A stretch of 41,062 bases of DNA, from positions 28,758 through 69,819 of the forward strand of contig CASDXV010000016.1 in NCBI GenBank assembly GCA_949285255.1. Reading direction: 5' to 3'. The stretch is from an uncultured bacterium. Its GTDB lineage: Bacteria; Cyanobacteriota; Vampirovibrionia; Gastranaerophilales; Gastranaerophilaceae. Below are positions 10,099-17,052 of this stretch, piece by piece. The translations under genes and the position numbers were made by a program. Within the stretch, counting starts at the first letter, position 1; each line of letters starts with the position of its first letter. Below the pieces are notes generated by a model. The model saw only the letters and a list, made by a program, of their open reading frames with translations, searched no databases and was not told the origin of the DNA.

Positions 10099-10897
10099 TT
10101 AATTCCTCCAGTGCTCTTTTTAGCTCGTCGTCATTTGGCGCTTTGCCATGCCAGCCGGCGTTATCTTCCATAAAGGATACACCCTTACCTTTTATGGTGT
10201 TTGCAATAATAGCGCAAAGTTTACCTGATTTAACGGCATTTTTTATAGCAGTTTCAATCTCTTCTTCGTTGTGTCCGTCAACTTCGCTTACCTGCCAGCC
10301 AAAAGCTTCAAGTTTTTCATCAAGCGGTTCAAGAGATTTAACATCATTAACATCACCATCTATCTGAAGATTATTTTTATCAATAATTACTGTCAAATTA
10401 TCAAGACCCTTATGGCTTGCACTCATAAGCGCTTCCCAGACACTGCCCTCTTGCATCTCGCCGTCACCTAATAGAGCATAAACTCTTGCAGGGTTGTTGT
10501 TCAGTTTAAGTGCAAGTGCGACACCTACCGCCATTGATAAACCTTGCCCTAAAGAGCCTGTTGATACCTCAATGCCCTCAAGCTTTGTCCTTGTTGAAGG
10601 GTGTCCCTGAAGTCTTGTACCGAGTTTTCTAAAAGTCATTAACTCCTCAGGTGCAAAAAAACCTTTTCTTGCCAAAACACTGTAAAGTGCAGCACTGGCG
10701 TGGCCTTTTGAGAGAATAAATCTGTCTCTTTTTTCAAAATCAGGAGATTTTTTCCACTCGGGTGAAATGTTTAAAATTTTATTGTAAAGTACACTTAAAA
10801 TTTCTACACAAGACAAAGAACCTCCGGGGTGACCGGACTTAGCGTTGTGTATCATTTTTAGAATATCGCTCCTTACCGTGGCATTAAATTTATTCAA
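10091..10897 (-). CDS. Transketolase, N-terminal subunit
   Basis: The 268-residue diphosphate-binding half of a two-piece transketolase. It has AKSGHPGGSLS, FILSKGHASAALYSVLA and the thiamine-diphosphate motif GDGEMQEGSVWEA ending in DKNN. TTG-10897 is taken as the start because the frame is closed just upstream and the family begins about 15 residues before DILKMI; the nearest ATG (codon 15) would cut a conserved helix. A GAGG element lies about 11 nt upstream. It sits 28 nt after the wecG-like gene. Confidence 0.92.
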   Translation of the reverse strand: MNKFNATVRSDILKMIHNAKSGHPGGSLSCVEILSVLYNKILNISPEWKKSPDFEKRDRFILSKGHASAALYSVLARKGFFAPEELMTFRKLGTRLQGHPSTRTKLEGIEVSTGSLGQGLSMAVGVALALKLNNNPARVYALLGDGEMQEGSVWEALMSASHKGLDNLTVIIDKNNLQIDGDVNDVKSLEPLDEKLEAFGWQVSEVDGHNEEEIETAIKNAVKSGKLCAIIANTIKGKGVSFMEDNAGWHGKAPNDDELKRALEELNA

Positions 10898-10925
10898 TAC
10901 TCTCTAAACCTCAACAAACTGATAA

Positions 10926-11651
10926 TTACTTTTTTACACTATCTATTATACTCTTAAACAGAAATATTGGCAAAGTCGGAAATATTCGCTTAAACCTTTG
11001 CGGTTGTTTTAGAGTTCTATATAACCACTCAAGTCCGAGTTTTTGCCAAATAACAGGCGCTCTTTGAACATATCCTGCAAAAACGTCAAAACTGCCGCCT
11101 ACACCGACCATAACGCAACCTTGTAACATTTCTTTTAATCTGTAGTTTATAATCTCTTGTTTTGGAACACCTAATGCACACAAAAGCACCTGAGGACGGG
11201 CGTTTTTAATTTCCTGTAATATTAAATTTTCGTCATCAAAATAGCCGTTATGCGAGTAAACTATATTTAAATCCTTAAACTCTGCAAGCAATTTATCTCT
11301 AAGAGTAGAGATAACCTCTTCTTTTGCACCTAAAAGTGCAAGACGAAGATTTTCTTTAGCACACATTTCAATTAATGCCCTTGAATAATCCACGCCGCCT
11401 ATTCGCTCTTGGTTTATACCTTTTAACTTAAGTGCAATTTTAATGCCTACACCGTCAGCCACTACAAGCTCAGAGTGCTTTAATATCCTTGCAAAATCCT
11501 TGTCCTTATTTGCAAGCTCGACCATTTCAGGGTTAATTGTAACCACTTGCAGACTTTCGCCGTTGTCTATTGCACTTTTTGCACAATCAAGTGCTTGATT
11601 AAAACTTAAAATATCAACAGGATAGCCCTGAATGTAAACTCTCTTTGTCAT
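10926..11651 (-). CDS. WecG/TagA/CpsF-family glycosyltransferase
   Basis: A 241-residue GT26-family enzyme that transfers an N-acetylhexosamine(uronate)-type sugar onto a lipid-linked acceptor during surface-polymer synthesis. Diagnostic segments are TINPEMVELA, VVADGVGIKIA, the central LLGA, and VLLCALGVPKQE followed by VGVGGSFDVFAG and GLEWLYR near the C-terminus. The frame is open eight codons upstream, but ATG-11651 gives the family's usual start. It has no Shine-Dalgarno; instead TATTAT lies exactly 6 nt before the ATG, suggesting a leaderless mRNA. It heads the operon that continues with the transketolase halves, ftsEX and HDOD. Confidence 0.88.
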   Translation of the reverse strand: MTKRVYIQGYPVDILSFNQALDCAKSAIDNGESLQVVTINPEMVELANKDKDFARILKHSELVVADGVGIKIALKLKGINQERIGGVDYSRALIEMCAKENLRLALLGAKEEVISTLRDKLLAEFKDLNIVYSHNGYFDDENLILQEIKNARPQVLLCALGVPKQEIINYRLKEMLQGCVMVGVGGSFDVFAGYVQRAPVIWQKLGLEWLYRTLKQPQRFKRIFPTLPIFLFKSIIDSVKK

Positions 11652-11657
11652 GAGTTT

Positions 11658-11663
11658 ATAATA
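11658..11663 (-). promoter_or_regulatory. Candidate leaderless -10 box of the wecG-like gene
   Basis: TATTAT on the minus strand ends 6 nt before ATG-11651. There is no Shine-Dalgarno in the intervening bases. Confidence 0.45.
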
Positions 11664-11690
11664 GCACAAAAACATTAATATAATTTTAAC

Positions 11691-11719
11691 TTGAATAATT
11701 AAATCGTTTTAAATAGAAT
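11691..11719 (+). promoter_or_regulatory. Promoter of the Gfo/Idh gene
   Basis: TTGAAT (11691-11696) and TAGAAT (11714-11719) are 17 bp apart, about 30 bp before the ATG and upstream of its CAGGTGG Shine-Dalgarno. Confidence 0.5.
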
Positions 11720-11749
11720 GAAATTAAATACAAAACACAGGTGGAATAA

Positions 11750-12763
11750 ATGCAAAATAAGGATTTCAGGGAAAAATTCGTTGCCGTTACGGGTTGTGGA
11801 TTATGGGGCAGAAACATTGTAAGAAATTTTTACAATTTAGGCGCATTGCATACAGTATGTGATATTGATGAAGAAAACCTCAAAATGGTTGAAGCTCAAT
11901 ATGACGGCACTCACACTACAAAAGATTTTAATGAACTATTAACAAATCCCGAAATTAAAGCGATTTGTGTTGTAACACCAAGTCATACGCACTTTAATCT
12001 TGTTAGAAAAGCACTTGAGGCAGGAAAACACGTATATGTTGAAAAACCAATCTCAACGGTAGCCCAGGAAGCAAAAAAACTAAAAGAGCTTGCCGACCAA
12101 AAAGGTTTAGTTCTAATGGTAGGTCACTTGCTTTTATACCACCCTGCCGTTAACAGATTGAAAATGCTCATTTCTGATGGTGTTTTAGGTAACATTAAAT
12201 ACGTACAAAGTGACAGACTTAACATTAACTACTTTAAAAACGACAGAAGTGTTATGTGGGACTTAGCTCCTCATGATGTGTCCATGATAGCGCACGTTCT
12301 TGGTCTTGACCCCATAAAAGTACTCAACGCAACAGGCTGCTGCGCTGAGTATGAAAATATTTTTGATATAACTCATCTTACAATAGAATTTGAAAAAGGA
12401 ATAATAGCTCACGTAAGCGACAGTTGGATTCACCCGCAAAAGCGTGTAACACTCCTTGTTCGAGGCGATAAAGCTACTGCGATTTTGGATGATACTTTGC
12501 TTGAAAATAAATTGCAGATTTTTGACAACAAAACACCTGCTCAACAAAGTATTGAAATATTTGACTATCTTGAAATTGAACCTCTAAAACTTGAGTGCCA
12601 GCACTTTATTAAATGTATTGAAACAGGAAAAACTCCACGCTCAGACGGCGAAAACGGATTTATGATAACAAAAATCCTTGAACAAGCCGAAGATATGATG
12701 CTTGGCAACAAAAAAGTCGAGCTTGATAAAGTCGACTTCCTTGTTTCACGTTCAAAAAGATAA
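11750..12763 (+). CDS. Gfo/Idh/MocA-family NAD(P)-dependent sugar oxidoreductase
   Basis: A 337-residue dehydrogenase with an N-terminal Rossmann fold (VAVTGCGLWGRNIV) and the family's EKP motif (YVEKPIST). A conserved active-site histidine region reads WDLAPHDVSM. The C-terminal domain has the usual long sheet (HVSDSWIHPQKRVTLLVRG). The closest named relatives by pattern are WlbA/WbpB-type UDP-N-acetyl sugar 3-dehydrogenases, but the substrate cannot be assigned. No partner aminotransferase or acetyltransferase is adjacent. It has a strong GGTGG Shine-Dalgarno and ends 6 nt from convergent proC. Confidence 0.85.
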   Translation: MQNKDFREKFVAVTGCGLWGRNIVRNFYNLGALHTVCDIDEENLKMVEAQYDGTHTTKDFNELLTNPEIKAICVVTPSHTHFNLVRKALEAGKHVYVEKPISTVAQEAKKLKELADQKGLVLMVGHLLLYHPAVNRLKMLISDGVLGNIKYVQSDRLNINYFKNDRSVMWDLAPHDVSMIAHVLGLDPIKVLNATGCCAEYENIFDITHLTIEFEKGIIAHVSDSWIHPQKRVTLLVRGDKATAILDDTLLENKLQIFDNKTPAQQSIEIFDYLEIEPLKLECQHFIKCIETGKTPRSDGENGFMITKILEQAEDMMLGNKKVELDKVDFLVSRSKR

Positions 12764-12769
12764 TTCTTC

Positions 12770-13588
12770 TTAACCAAGAGCTTTGGCTTTTTCCATAGTA
12801 TCTTTTATGGTTTTATCAAGAATTTCTTCTATGTCAGAGTTTTTAAGGACATCATTACCGACTGCAGTACAACCACCGGGTGTAGTAACTGCTGTTATAA
12901 GCTCATCAGGGCTTTGTCCGTTTTCAAGCATCATCTTAGCTGAGCCAAGTGCAGTTTGAGCCGAAAGTGTAAGGCAGGTTTCATAATCCAGACCCAGTTT
13001 TTCTCCCGCACGAGCCATTAAATCGATAATATAGTAATAAAAAGCAGGGCCGGAGCCAGAAATAGCTGTTACTATATCTATTTTTGACTCATCAACTCTT
13101 ACAGTTTTTCCTATATTTTTTAACATTGATTCAACAAAATCAACATCTTCACTTTGCGCTTTTGAGCCCTTGCATATAGCACACATTCCCTCTTTTACAA
13201 AAGCAGGAGTATTTGGCATAACCCTAACAACCCTTGCCTCATTTAGAGCAGATTCAATTTTTTTTGTTAAAACACCTGCTAAAATTGATATAACAAGTTT
13301 TGAACCTGTTATATTCTTAAGTTCAGCCAATACATCATCAATAACAAAAGGCTTTGTTGCAATTAAAACTACATCAACACTTTTTAGTAAATCTTTAATT
13401 GATGTCACGGTATTTATATTAAAATTAGTTTTTACAACATCTAAGGCATTTTGGTTAACATCAAAAGCAAAAATGTTCTGACTTGGGGCAAATCCGCTTT
13501 TAATAACTCCGCCAATAATAGCGCTTGCCATTTTTCCTGCGCCTATAAAACCGATTTTTTTGTTTGTATTACAAATGTTAACGTCCAT
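12770..13588 (-). CDS. proC: Pyrroline-5-carboxylate reductase
   Basis: ProC performs the last step of proline synthesis, the NAD(P)H reduction of pyrroline-5-carboxylate. The 272-residue protein has the Rossmann start KIGFIGAGKMASAIIGG, RVMPNTPAFVKEG, and the signature ITAVTTPGGCTAVGNDVL near the C-terminus. The frame is open for 56 more codons upstream, but that part is unlike ProC and crosses the rpmH promoter. AGGAGT 8 nt before ATG-13588 supports the shorter start. Confidence 0.95.
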   Translation of the reverse strand: MDVNICNTNKKIGFIGAGKMASAIIGGVIKSGFAPSQNIFAFDVNQNALDVVKTNFNINTVTSIKDLLKSVDVVLIATKPFVIDDVLAELKNITGSKLVISILAGVLTKKIESALNEARVVRVMPNTPAFVKEGMCAICKGSKAQSEDVDFVESMLKNIGKTVRVDESKIDIVTAISGSGPAFYYYIIDLMARAGEKLGLDYETCLTLSAQTALGSAKMMLENGQSPDELITAVTTPGGCTAVGNDVLKNSDIEEILDKTIKDTMEKAKALG

Positions 13589-13591
13589 AAG

Positions 13592-13620
13592 TTGACACTC
13601 CTGTTTGTTTTGCTTAGTAT
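13592..13620 (+). promoter_or_regulatory. rpmH-rnpA promoter
   Basis: A perfect TTGACA (13592-13597), a 17-bp spacer and TAGTAT (13615-13620), 41 bp before the rpmH ATG. It is interlocked with the opposing proC promoter. Confidence 0.7.
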
Positions 13621-13622
13621 AG

Positions 13623-13651
13623 TTAATACTGATAACAAAATTAAATGTCAA
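13623..13651 (-). promoter_or_regulatory. proC promoter, interlocked with the rpmH promoter
   Basis: On the minus strand TTGACA (13646-13651), a 17-bp spacer and TATTAA (13623-13628). Its -10 box lies 2 bp from the rpmH -10 box. Confidence 0.6.
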
Positions 13652-13661
13652 GGAGAAATAT

Positions 13662-13814
13662 ATGCGCCGAACATTAGAAGGTACAAAGAGAAAAAGACAA
13701 AATGTCAGCGGTTTTCGCGCAAGAATGGCAACACCCGGCGGCAGAGGCGTAATCAACAGACGTCGCGCTAAAGGTCGTCACAAACTTGCAATCACAGCTA
13801 AAAACCGTGCTTAA
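13662..13814 (+). CDS. rpmH: 50S ribosomal protein L34
   Basis: A 50-residue, very basic protein. The start reads [20 protein letters not shown], followed by [20 protein letters not shown], which is the L34 signature. It has AAGGAGA at 6-8 nt before the ATG. It is slightly longer than the usual 44-47 residues because of a C-terminal tail. Its last codons overlap the start of rnpA. Confidence 0.97.
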   Translation: MRRTLEGTKRKRQNVSGFRARMATPGGRGVINRRRAKGRHKLAITAKNRA

Positions 13815-14175
13815 TAAAAATCAAAGGCTAACAAGCCACAGAGCTTTTATTGCCACATATCGCCAAAAAAGAATAGTCTCGGATGATAACATTGTCTTGT
13901 ATGGCGGAAAAAATAAAGAAGAACAAAACTACCCCACAAGGGTAGGTTTTGTTGTGAGTAAAAAAATTCACAAAAGGGCAGTCAAAAGAAACAGGATTAA
14001 AAGACTTTTAAGAGAAAGTTACGCCAATCTTTTAAAAAACGGGGAAATACCCTCTTCGCAAGCATTTACAAGCCTTATTTTTGTAGCAAAAGATGGCTCT
14101 TTAGATAAAAACTACAATGAAATGTGTTCAAGTGTTAAGAATTTAATTGCACTTTTAGCAACAAATTATTTTTAG
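13807..14175 (+). CDS. rnpA: Ribonuclease P protein component
   Basis: RnpA is the protein subunit of RNase P, which matures tRNA 5' ends. The 122-residue product has the conserved RNR motif ([20 protein letters not shown]) and [12 protein letters not shown]-13807 is chosen because [14 protein letters not shown] matches the canonical RnpA start. It overlaps the rpmH stop by 8 bp (GTGCTTAA), implying coupling. An in-frame TTG at 13786 would add seven residues. yidD and yidC, which often follow rnpA, are absent here. Confidence 0.94.
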   Translation: MLNKNQRLTSHRAFIATYRQKRIVSDDNIVLYGGKNKEEQNYPTRVGFVVSKKIHKRAVKRNRIKRLLRESYANLLKNGEIPSSQAFTSLIFVAKDGSLDKNYNEMCSSVKNLIALLATNYF

Positions 14176-14181
14176 AGTTAT

Positions 14182-14187
14182 TATTAT
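14182..14187 (+). promoter_or_regulatory. Candidate leaderless -10 box of the uridine-kinase-like gene
   Basis: TATTAT ends exactly 6 nt before ATG-14194. The gap between rnpA and this gene holds no Shine-Dalgarno. Confidence 0.4.
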
Positions 14188-14193
14188 ATTCAC

Positions 14194-15060
14194 ATGAACG
14201 CACTGATTAGAGATTTAGTTGAAAATAAAGAAACAGAAAAAATTCAAAAGCCGAATTTTGACACAAGAATCGGTAGAGAATTTCTTGCGTTTTATTTGAA
14301 AACTAAATTCAGACAAATAATAAATTATGACAAAAAGGCGCAAAAACGCCTTCTTTTGAGCGTTAAATCGGACTTTTTAGAGAATTTTTTGGATAGATTA
14401 ATTAATCAGCCAAAAAGAAAAATCCTTATTTCAATTACAGGAGAATCTGCAAGCGGAAAGTCTACTATTTGCTCGAATATCAAAAAATGTGTTGAGAAAA
14501 ACAACCTCCCCATATCAATTGTGAACACTGATAACTATTTTAACGATATTTCAGATTTAATAAAGCAATACGGCACATTTGATGCGCTAAGAGACGCAGG
14601 ATACGACGTTGACTCGCCCCATAATTTTCAACTTGAACTTTTAAGAGATGATATAGAAAAACTTGCCTCGGGTCATGATGTGAAAATCCCTCAATACCTT
14701 GTAAATGGCACAGGCATAAGCGTTCCTAACGCGATAAATGTCAAAAGCGAAAAAATAATAATTGTTGAGGGTATGGCAGCAACTTATAAAGAAGTTCACG
14801 ATATGTTTGATATTAAAATCTATATCGATTTAGACAACAAAACAAGGAAAAAACGCTTTATGGATAGGGCAAAAGTGAGAAACCAAGACCATGAAAACGC
14901 CCTAAAACACTGGGATTATGTATGCAAGGCAGGCAGAAAATATGTAATGCCTGCAAAAGACAACTGTGACATCATTGCAAACGGCGAATGTGACCTTGAG
15001 TATTTTACTCAAATTCTTGAATACATTAACCTTATAACTAATAACTTTTGCGACGTTTAA
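14194..15060 (+). CDS. Uridine kinase / phosphoribulokinase-family P-loop kinase
   Basis: A 288-residue protein whose C-terminal 200 residues form a uridine-kinase-type fold. Walker A is GESASGKST, followed by NTDNYFND, where the aspartate is the usual catalytic base, then SPHNFQLELLRDDIEKL, IPQYL, IIIVEGM and the lid RKKRFMDRAKVRNQD. The first 85 or so residues are a basic helical extension not found in standard Udk. Substrate is unproven: uridine/cytidine is the family default, but threonine- or glycerate-type kinases share the fold. No Shine-Dalgarno is present. It converges with the next gene, overlapping it by 4 bp. Confidence 0.75.
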   Translation: MNALIRDLVENKETEKIQKPNFDTRIGREFLAFYLKTKFRQIINYDKKAQKRLLLSVKSDFLENFLDRLINQPKRKILISITGESASGKSTICSNIKKCVEKNNLPISIVNTDNYFNDISDLIKQYGTFDALRDAGYDVDSPHNFQLELLRDDIEKLASGHDVKIPQYLVNGTGISVPNAINVKSEKIIIVEGMAATYKEVHDMFDIKIYIDLDNKTRKKRFMDRAKVRNQDHENALKHWDYVCKAGRKYVMPAKDNCDIIANGECDLEYFTQILEYINLITNNFCDV

Positions 15061-15578
15061 GAAAAGAATTTTTTAATTTTAATTAATAAATCTTTTTCCT
15101 GCTTTTCTAAATTAGAAAAGTCAGAATTGTTGTCGACAACTTCATCCCAGCCGTCAAAACTATCAAGAGCTGTTTCAGTCGGGTCATCAGCATTTGTTAT
15201 AACTGCCCTTTTTGAACGGTTTTCATAGCTTGCTTCAACCCTTATAGAATAAGCACCATATGACTTAAACAACTCCACTTCATGTTCAACTCTGACATCA
15301 GGAACAATGACATTTTCTTTCATTTCTACGATACTTTTTAGCCAATAATCAGGGTCAATACTTCTGCCGTAGTTACCAAGCTCAATTAAACCCGAGCGAT
15401 AGAGGTGCTTATTTTTAGCTATTTCATCAAATGTTATACCGTTTTTCTTAGCGTATTCGTATTTAATTGCATCACCTATGCCAACTCTAACAAAATTCGT
15501 CAGGTCATTTAGTAAAAGTGCTGCCAGAGTATCTTTTCCGCTATATTGCTTACCTGATATAACAATAATTTTTTTCAT
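15057..15578 (-). CDS. Small P-loop kinase, dNMP-kinase / phosphomevalonate-kinase-like
   Basis: A 173-residue P-loop protein with Walker A SGKQYSGKDTLA at residues 8-19. GKD replacing GKS/T is typical of phage-type deoxynucleoside monophosphate kinases and animal-type phosphomevalonate kinases. A conserved NVIVPDVRVEHEVELF follows, then an arginine-rich lid (RVEASYENRSKR). Which substrate it uses cannot be decided. It has TATAAT exactly 6 nt before the ATG and no Shine-Dalgarno, so a leaderless mRNA is likely. Confidence 0.6.
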   Translation of the reverse strand: MKKIIVISGKQYSGKDTLAALLLNDLTNFVRVGIGDAIKYEYAKKNGITFDEIAKNKHLYRSGLIELGNYGRSIDPDYWLKSIVEMKENVIVPDVRVEHEVELFKSYGAYSIRVEASYENRSKRAVITNADDPTETALDSFDGWDEVVDNNSDFSNLEKQEKDLLIKIKKFFS

Positions 15579-15584
15579 AAAAAA

Positions 15585-15590
15585 ATTATA
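15585..15590 (-). promoter_or_regulatory. Candidate leaderless -10 box of the small P-loop kinase
   Basis: TATAAT on the minus strand ends 6 nt before ATG-15578. The intervening bases are all T on the minus strand, leaving no Shine-Dalgarno. Confidence 0.5.
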
Positions 15591-15601
15591 TCATTATATG
15601 C

Positions 15602-15628
15602 AAAAATTCCGCAACCATTGCTGCGGAA
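15602..15628 (-). terminator. Leftward intrinsic terminator with no gene upstream
   Basis: On the minus strand TTCCGCA and TGCGGAA form a 7-bp stem with an 8-nt loop followed by TTTTTG. No minus-strand coding gene ends here, so it may end a small RNA starting within 15630-15800. Confidence 0.55.
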
Positions 15629-15702
15629 CTGCACTCATCCTCTATTAAGCCTGTAGTCATCTTTGGCTTCTATATTTCATTTAGCTTTTATTGTATCAAT
15701 AA

Positions 15703-15715
15703 GAGTATATACTTT
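15703..15715. promoter_or_regulatory. GAGTATATACTTT box, copy 1
   Basis: Its core AGTATATACT (15704-15713) is a perfect 10-bp palindrome. TATAAT (15719-15724) begins after a 5-bp gap. Identical 13-mers occur at 15755 and 27744. Confidence 0.6.
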
Positions 15716-15754
15716 ATATATAATACAAAACATTTTGCTGGCTAAAATTTCAGA

Positions 15755-15767
15755 GAGTATATACTTT
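15755..15767. promoter_or_regulatory. GAGTATATACTTT box, copy 2
   Basis: Same 13-mer, starting 52 bp after copy 1. TACAAA (15771-15776) follows the palindrome after 5 bp. It overlaps the palindrome at 15764-15778. Confidence 0.6.
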
Positions 15768-15778
15768 TGTTACAAAAG
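15764..15778. repeat. Palindrome CTTTTGT-T-ACAAAAG
   Basis: A perfect 7-bp inverted repeat around one central T, overlapping the right end of box copy 2. It is a possible second regulator site and has no coding context. Confidence 0.5.
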
Positions 15779-15885
15779 TTAATAATTAAGCATTAAAAAA
15801 GCAATTATCAAAATAAATATTTTTTTATTAAAGAGTAAAGAGAGCAAAAAACATTCACGAGGAATTAACTTAAGGAGAGACAGTC

Positions 15886-16371
15886 ATGGGCTGGGTAACT
15901 ATTTCACTCAGAAAAATGGCATTAAAACAAAGAGAGTCAAATCTGCAATACAGATTGATGCAGATTTCACAAGAAAGACAATCTTTGGCAAATCAATCGC
16001 AATATACACAGCGATACATTAATGCTATGAAAAATCAACAATATAGCGGTATAACAAACAGCTATATGGATGCAGTACAGCAACTTCAAAACGAAAGTGC
16101 CAACCTTGACCCAACGTCCAAAGAGTGGACCGCTTATCAAACTGCTCTCGACCAAGCCTCGTTAGTTCAATCAAGACAACAAATGGCTGCAGATTCTATA
16201 TTCCAGGGCTATGAAGATTCACTAATGGGAGATGTTAACAGGCGCGACCAGCAACTTGAAGCCGAGCAAACACAAATTGAAACACAATTAAAAGCCGCTC
16301 AAGCTGAACTTGAATCACTTGATCAGGCAATGGATGACAGCATCAAAAACAGCGCAATTAAATTATCATAA
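15886..16371 (+). CDS. Small helical protein of unknown function, no signal peptide
   Basis: I do not recognise the family. The 161-residue product is nearly all predicted helix, rich in Gln, Ala, Ser and Leu. It opens with a short hydrophobic stretch (MGWVTISLRKMALKQ) too brief for a Sec signal. A heptad-like coiled coil runs through residues 120-150 (LEAEQTQIETQLKAAQAELE). It contains no cysteine. Composition and size resemble subunits of helical surface filaments or type III-like secreted proteins, but no motif proves this. Translation is strong (TAAGGAGAG 7 nt before ATG). It is monocistronic, with a long leader carrying two GAGTATATACTTT boxes upstream and a terminator downstream. Confidence 0.75.
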   Translation: MGWVTISLRKMALKQRESNLQYRLMQISQERQSLANQSQYTQRYINAMKNQQYSGITNSYMDAVQQLQNESANLDPTSKEWTAYQTALDQASLVQSRQQMAADSIFQGYEDSLMGDVNRRDQQLEAEQTQIETQLKAAQAELESLDQAMDDSIKNSAIKLS

Positions 16372-16404
16372 AAGATAAAATATAAATAAGGATAGGGAAG
16401 TTTA

Positions 16405-16438
16405 AAAAGTCCGCATTGATTAAAAATGCGGACTTTTG
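16405..16438 (+). terminator. Intrinsic terminator after the small helical protein
   Basis: A perfect 12-bp stem AAAAGTCCGCAT / ATGCGGACTTTT with a 9-nt loop, ending in a T-run. The A-run on the other side makes it potentially bidirectional. Confidence 0.85.
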
Positions 16439-16462
16439 ACATTTGAATTTTTAAGGTATAAT
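16436..16462 (+). promoter_or_regulatory. rml operon promoter
   Basis: TTGACA (16436-16441) grows out of the end of the preceding terminator, and TATAAT (16457-16462) follows after 15 bp. The spacing is short, but both hexamers are consensus. Confidence 0.65.
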
Positions 16463-16485
16463 TTATTTACACATTGGAGTTGATT

Positions 16486-17052
16486 ATGCCTTTTGAGTTT
16501 AAAAATACACAGATTGATGATGTAAAACTTGTTATACCTAAAGTTTTTGAAGACAAAAGAGGATTTTTTCTTGAGGGTTATAAAAAATCCGACTTTGTAA
16601 AAACCGGTATTTGCGACGATTTTAATCAAGATAATCATTCAAAATCTTCTTACGGGGTATTAAGAGGTTTGCACTACCAAACAAAACCCAAAATGCAGGC
16701 TAAGCTTGTGCGCTGCATTAGAGGAAAAATCTTTGATGTCGCAGTAGATATAAGAAAAGACTCTAAAACTTTTGGCAAATGGACAGGAGCAATTTTAAGC
16801 GAAGAAAACAAACATATGCTCTACATACCGGAAGGCTTTGCACACGGTTTTGTAACATTAAGTGAAACAGCAGAACTACTTTATAAGGCAAGCGGAGAAT
16901 ACTCGCCACAAAATGACAGAGGAATTTTGTGGAATGACAAAGATATTAATATTAACTGGCACGAATATATCAAGGACTTTGAGCCGATTTTAAGCGATAA
17001 AGATAAAATTCAGCCAAGATTAAGTGAAATTAGTGAGGATGATTTATTATGA
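16486..17052 (+). CDS. rmlC: dTDP-4-dehydrorhamnose 3,5-epimerase
   Basis: RmlC epimerises dTDP-4-keto-6-deoxyglucose, the third step to dTDP-L-rhamnose. The 188-residue cupin has VLRGLHYQ, with the catalytic histidine, then GKIFDVAVDIRK, YIPEGFAHGFVTLSE and the C-terminal GILWNDKDI. The frame extends to a TTG four codons upstream, but GGAG lies 6 nt before ATG-16486, so that ATG is used. It overlaps rmlB as ATGA and is first in the operon. Confidence 0.95.
   Translation: MPFEFKNTQIDDVKLVIPKVFEDKRGFFLEGYKKSDFVKTGICDDFNQDNHSKSSYGVLRGLHYQTKPKMQAKLVRCIRGKIFDVAVDIRKDSKTFGKWTGAILSEENKHMLYIPEGFAHGFVTLSETAELLYKASGEYSPQNDRGILWNDKDININWHEYIKDFEPILSDKDKIQPRLSEISEDDLL

Larger units (their letters stand above)
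15579..15885. other. 307-bp gene-free leader region with regulatory repeats
   Basis: No convincing ORF is present. From left to right it holds the leaderless promoter of the small kinase, a leftward terminator hairpin, a second weak hairpin (AAGCC 15647-15651 / GGCTT 15665-15669), two GAGTATATACTTT boxes, a 15-bp palindrome and an AT-rich leader ending in TAAGGAGAG before the gene at 15886. Confidence 0.6.

Noticed and set aside
9142-10897. Frameshifted single transketolase gene.
   Set aside because: The two halves have separate starts, a strong Shine-Dalgarno before the second and the standard split point of two-subunit transketolases.
13589-13661. Replication origin next to rpmH.
   Set aside because: No DnaA boxes or dnaA/dnaN genes are visible; rpmH proximity alone is not enough.
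13589-13756. N-terminal extension of ProC of 56 residues.
   Set aside because: It is antisense to rpmH and upstream of a clear AGGAGT-ATG start.
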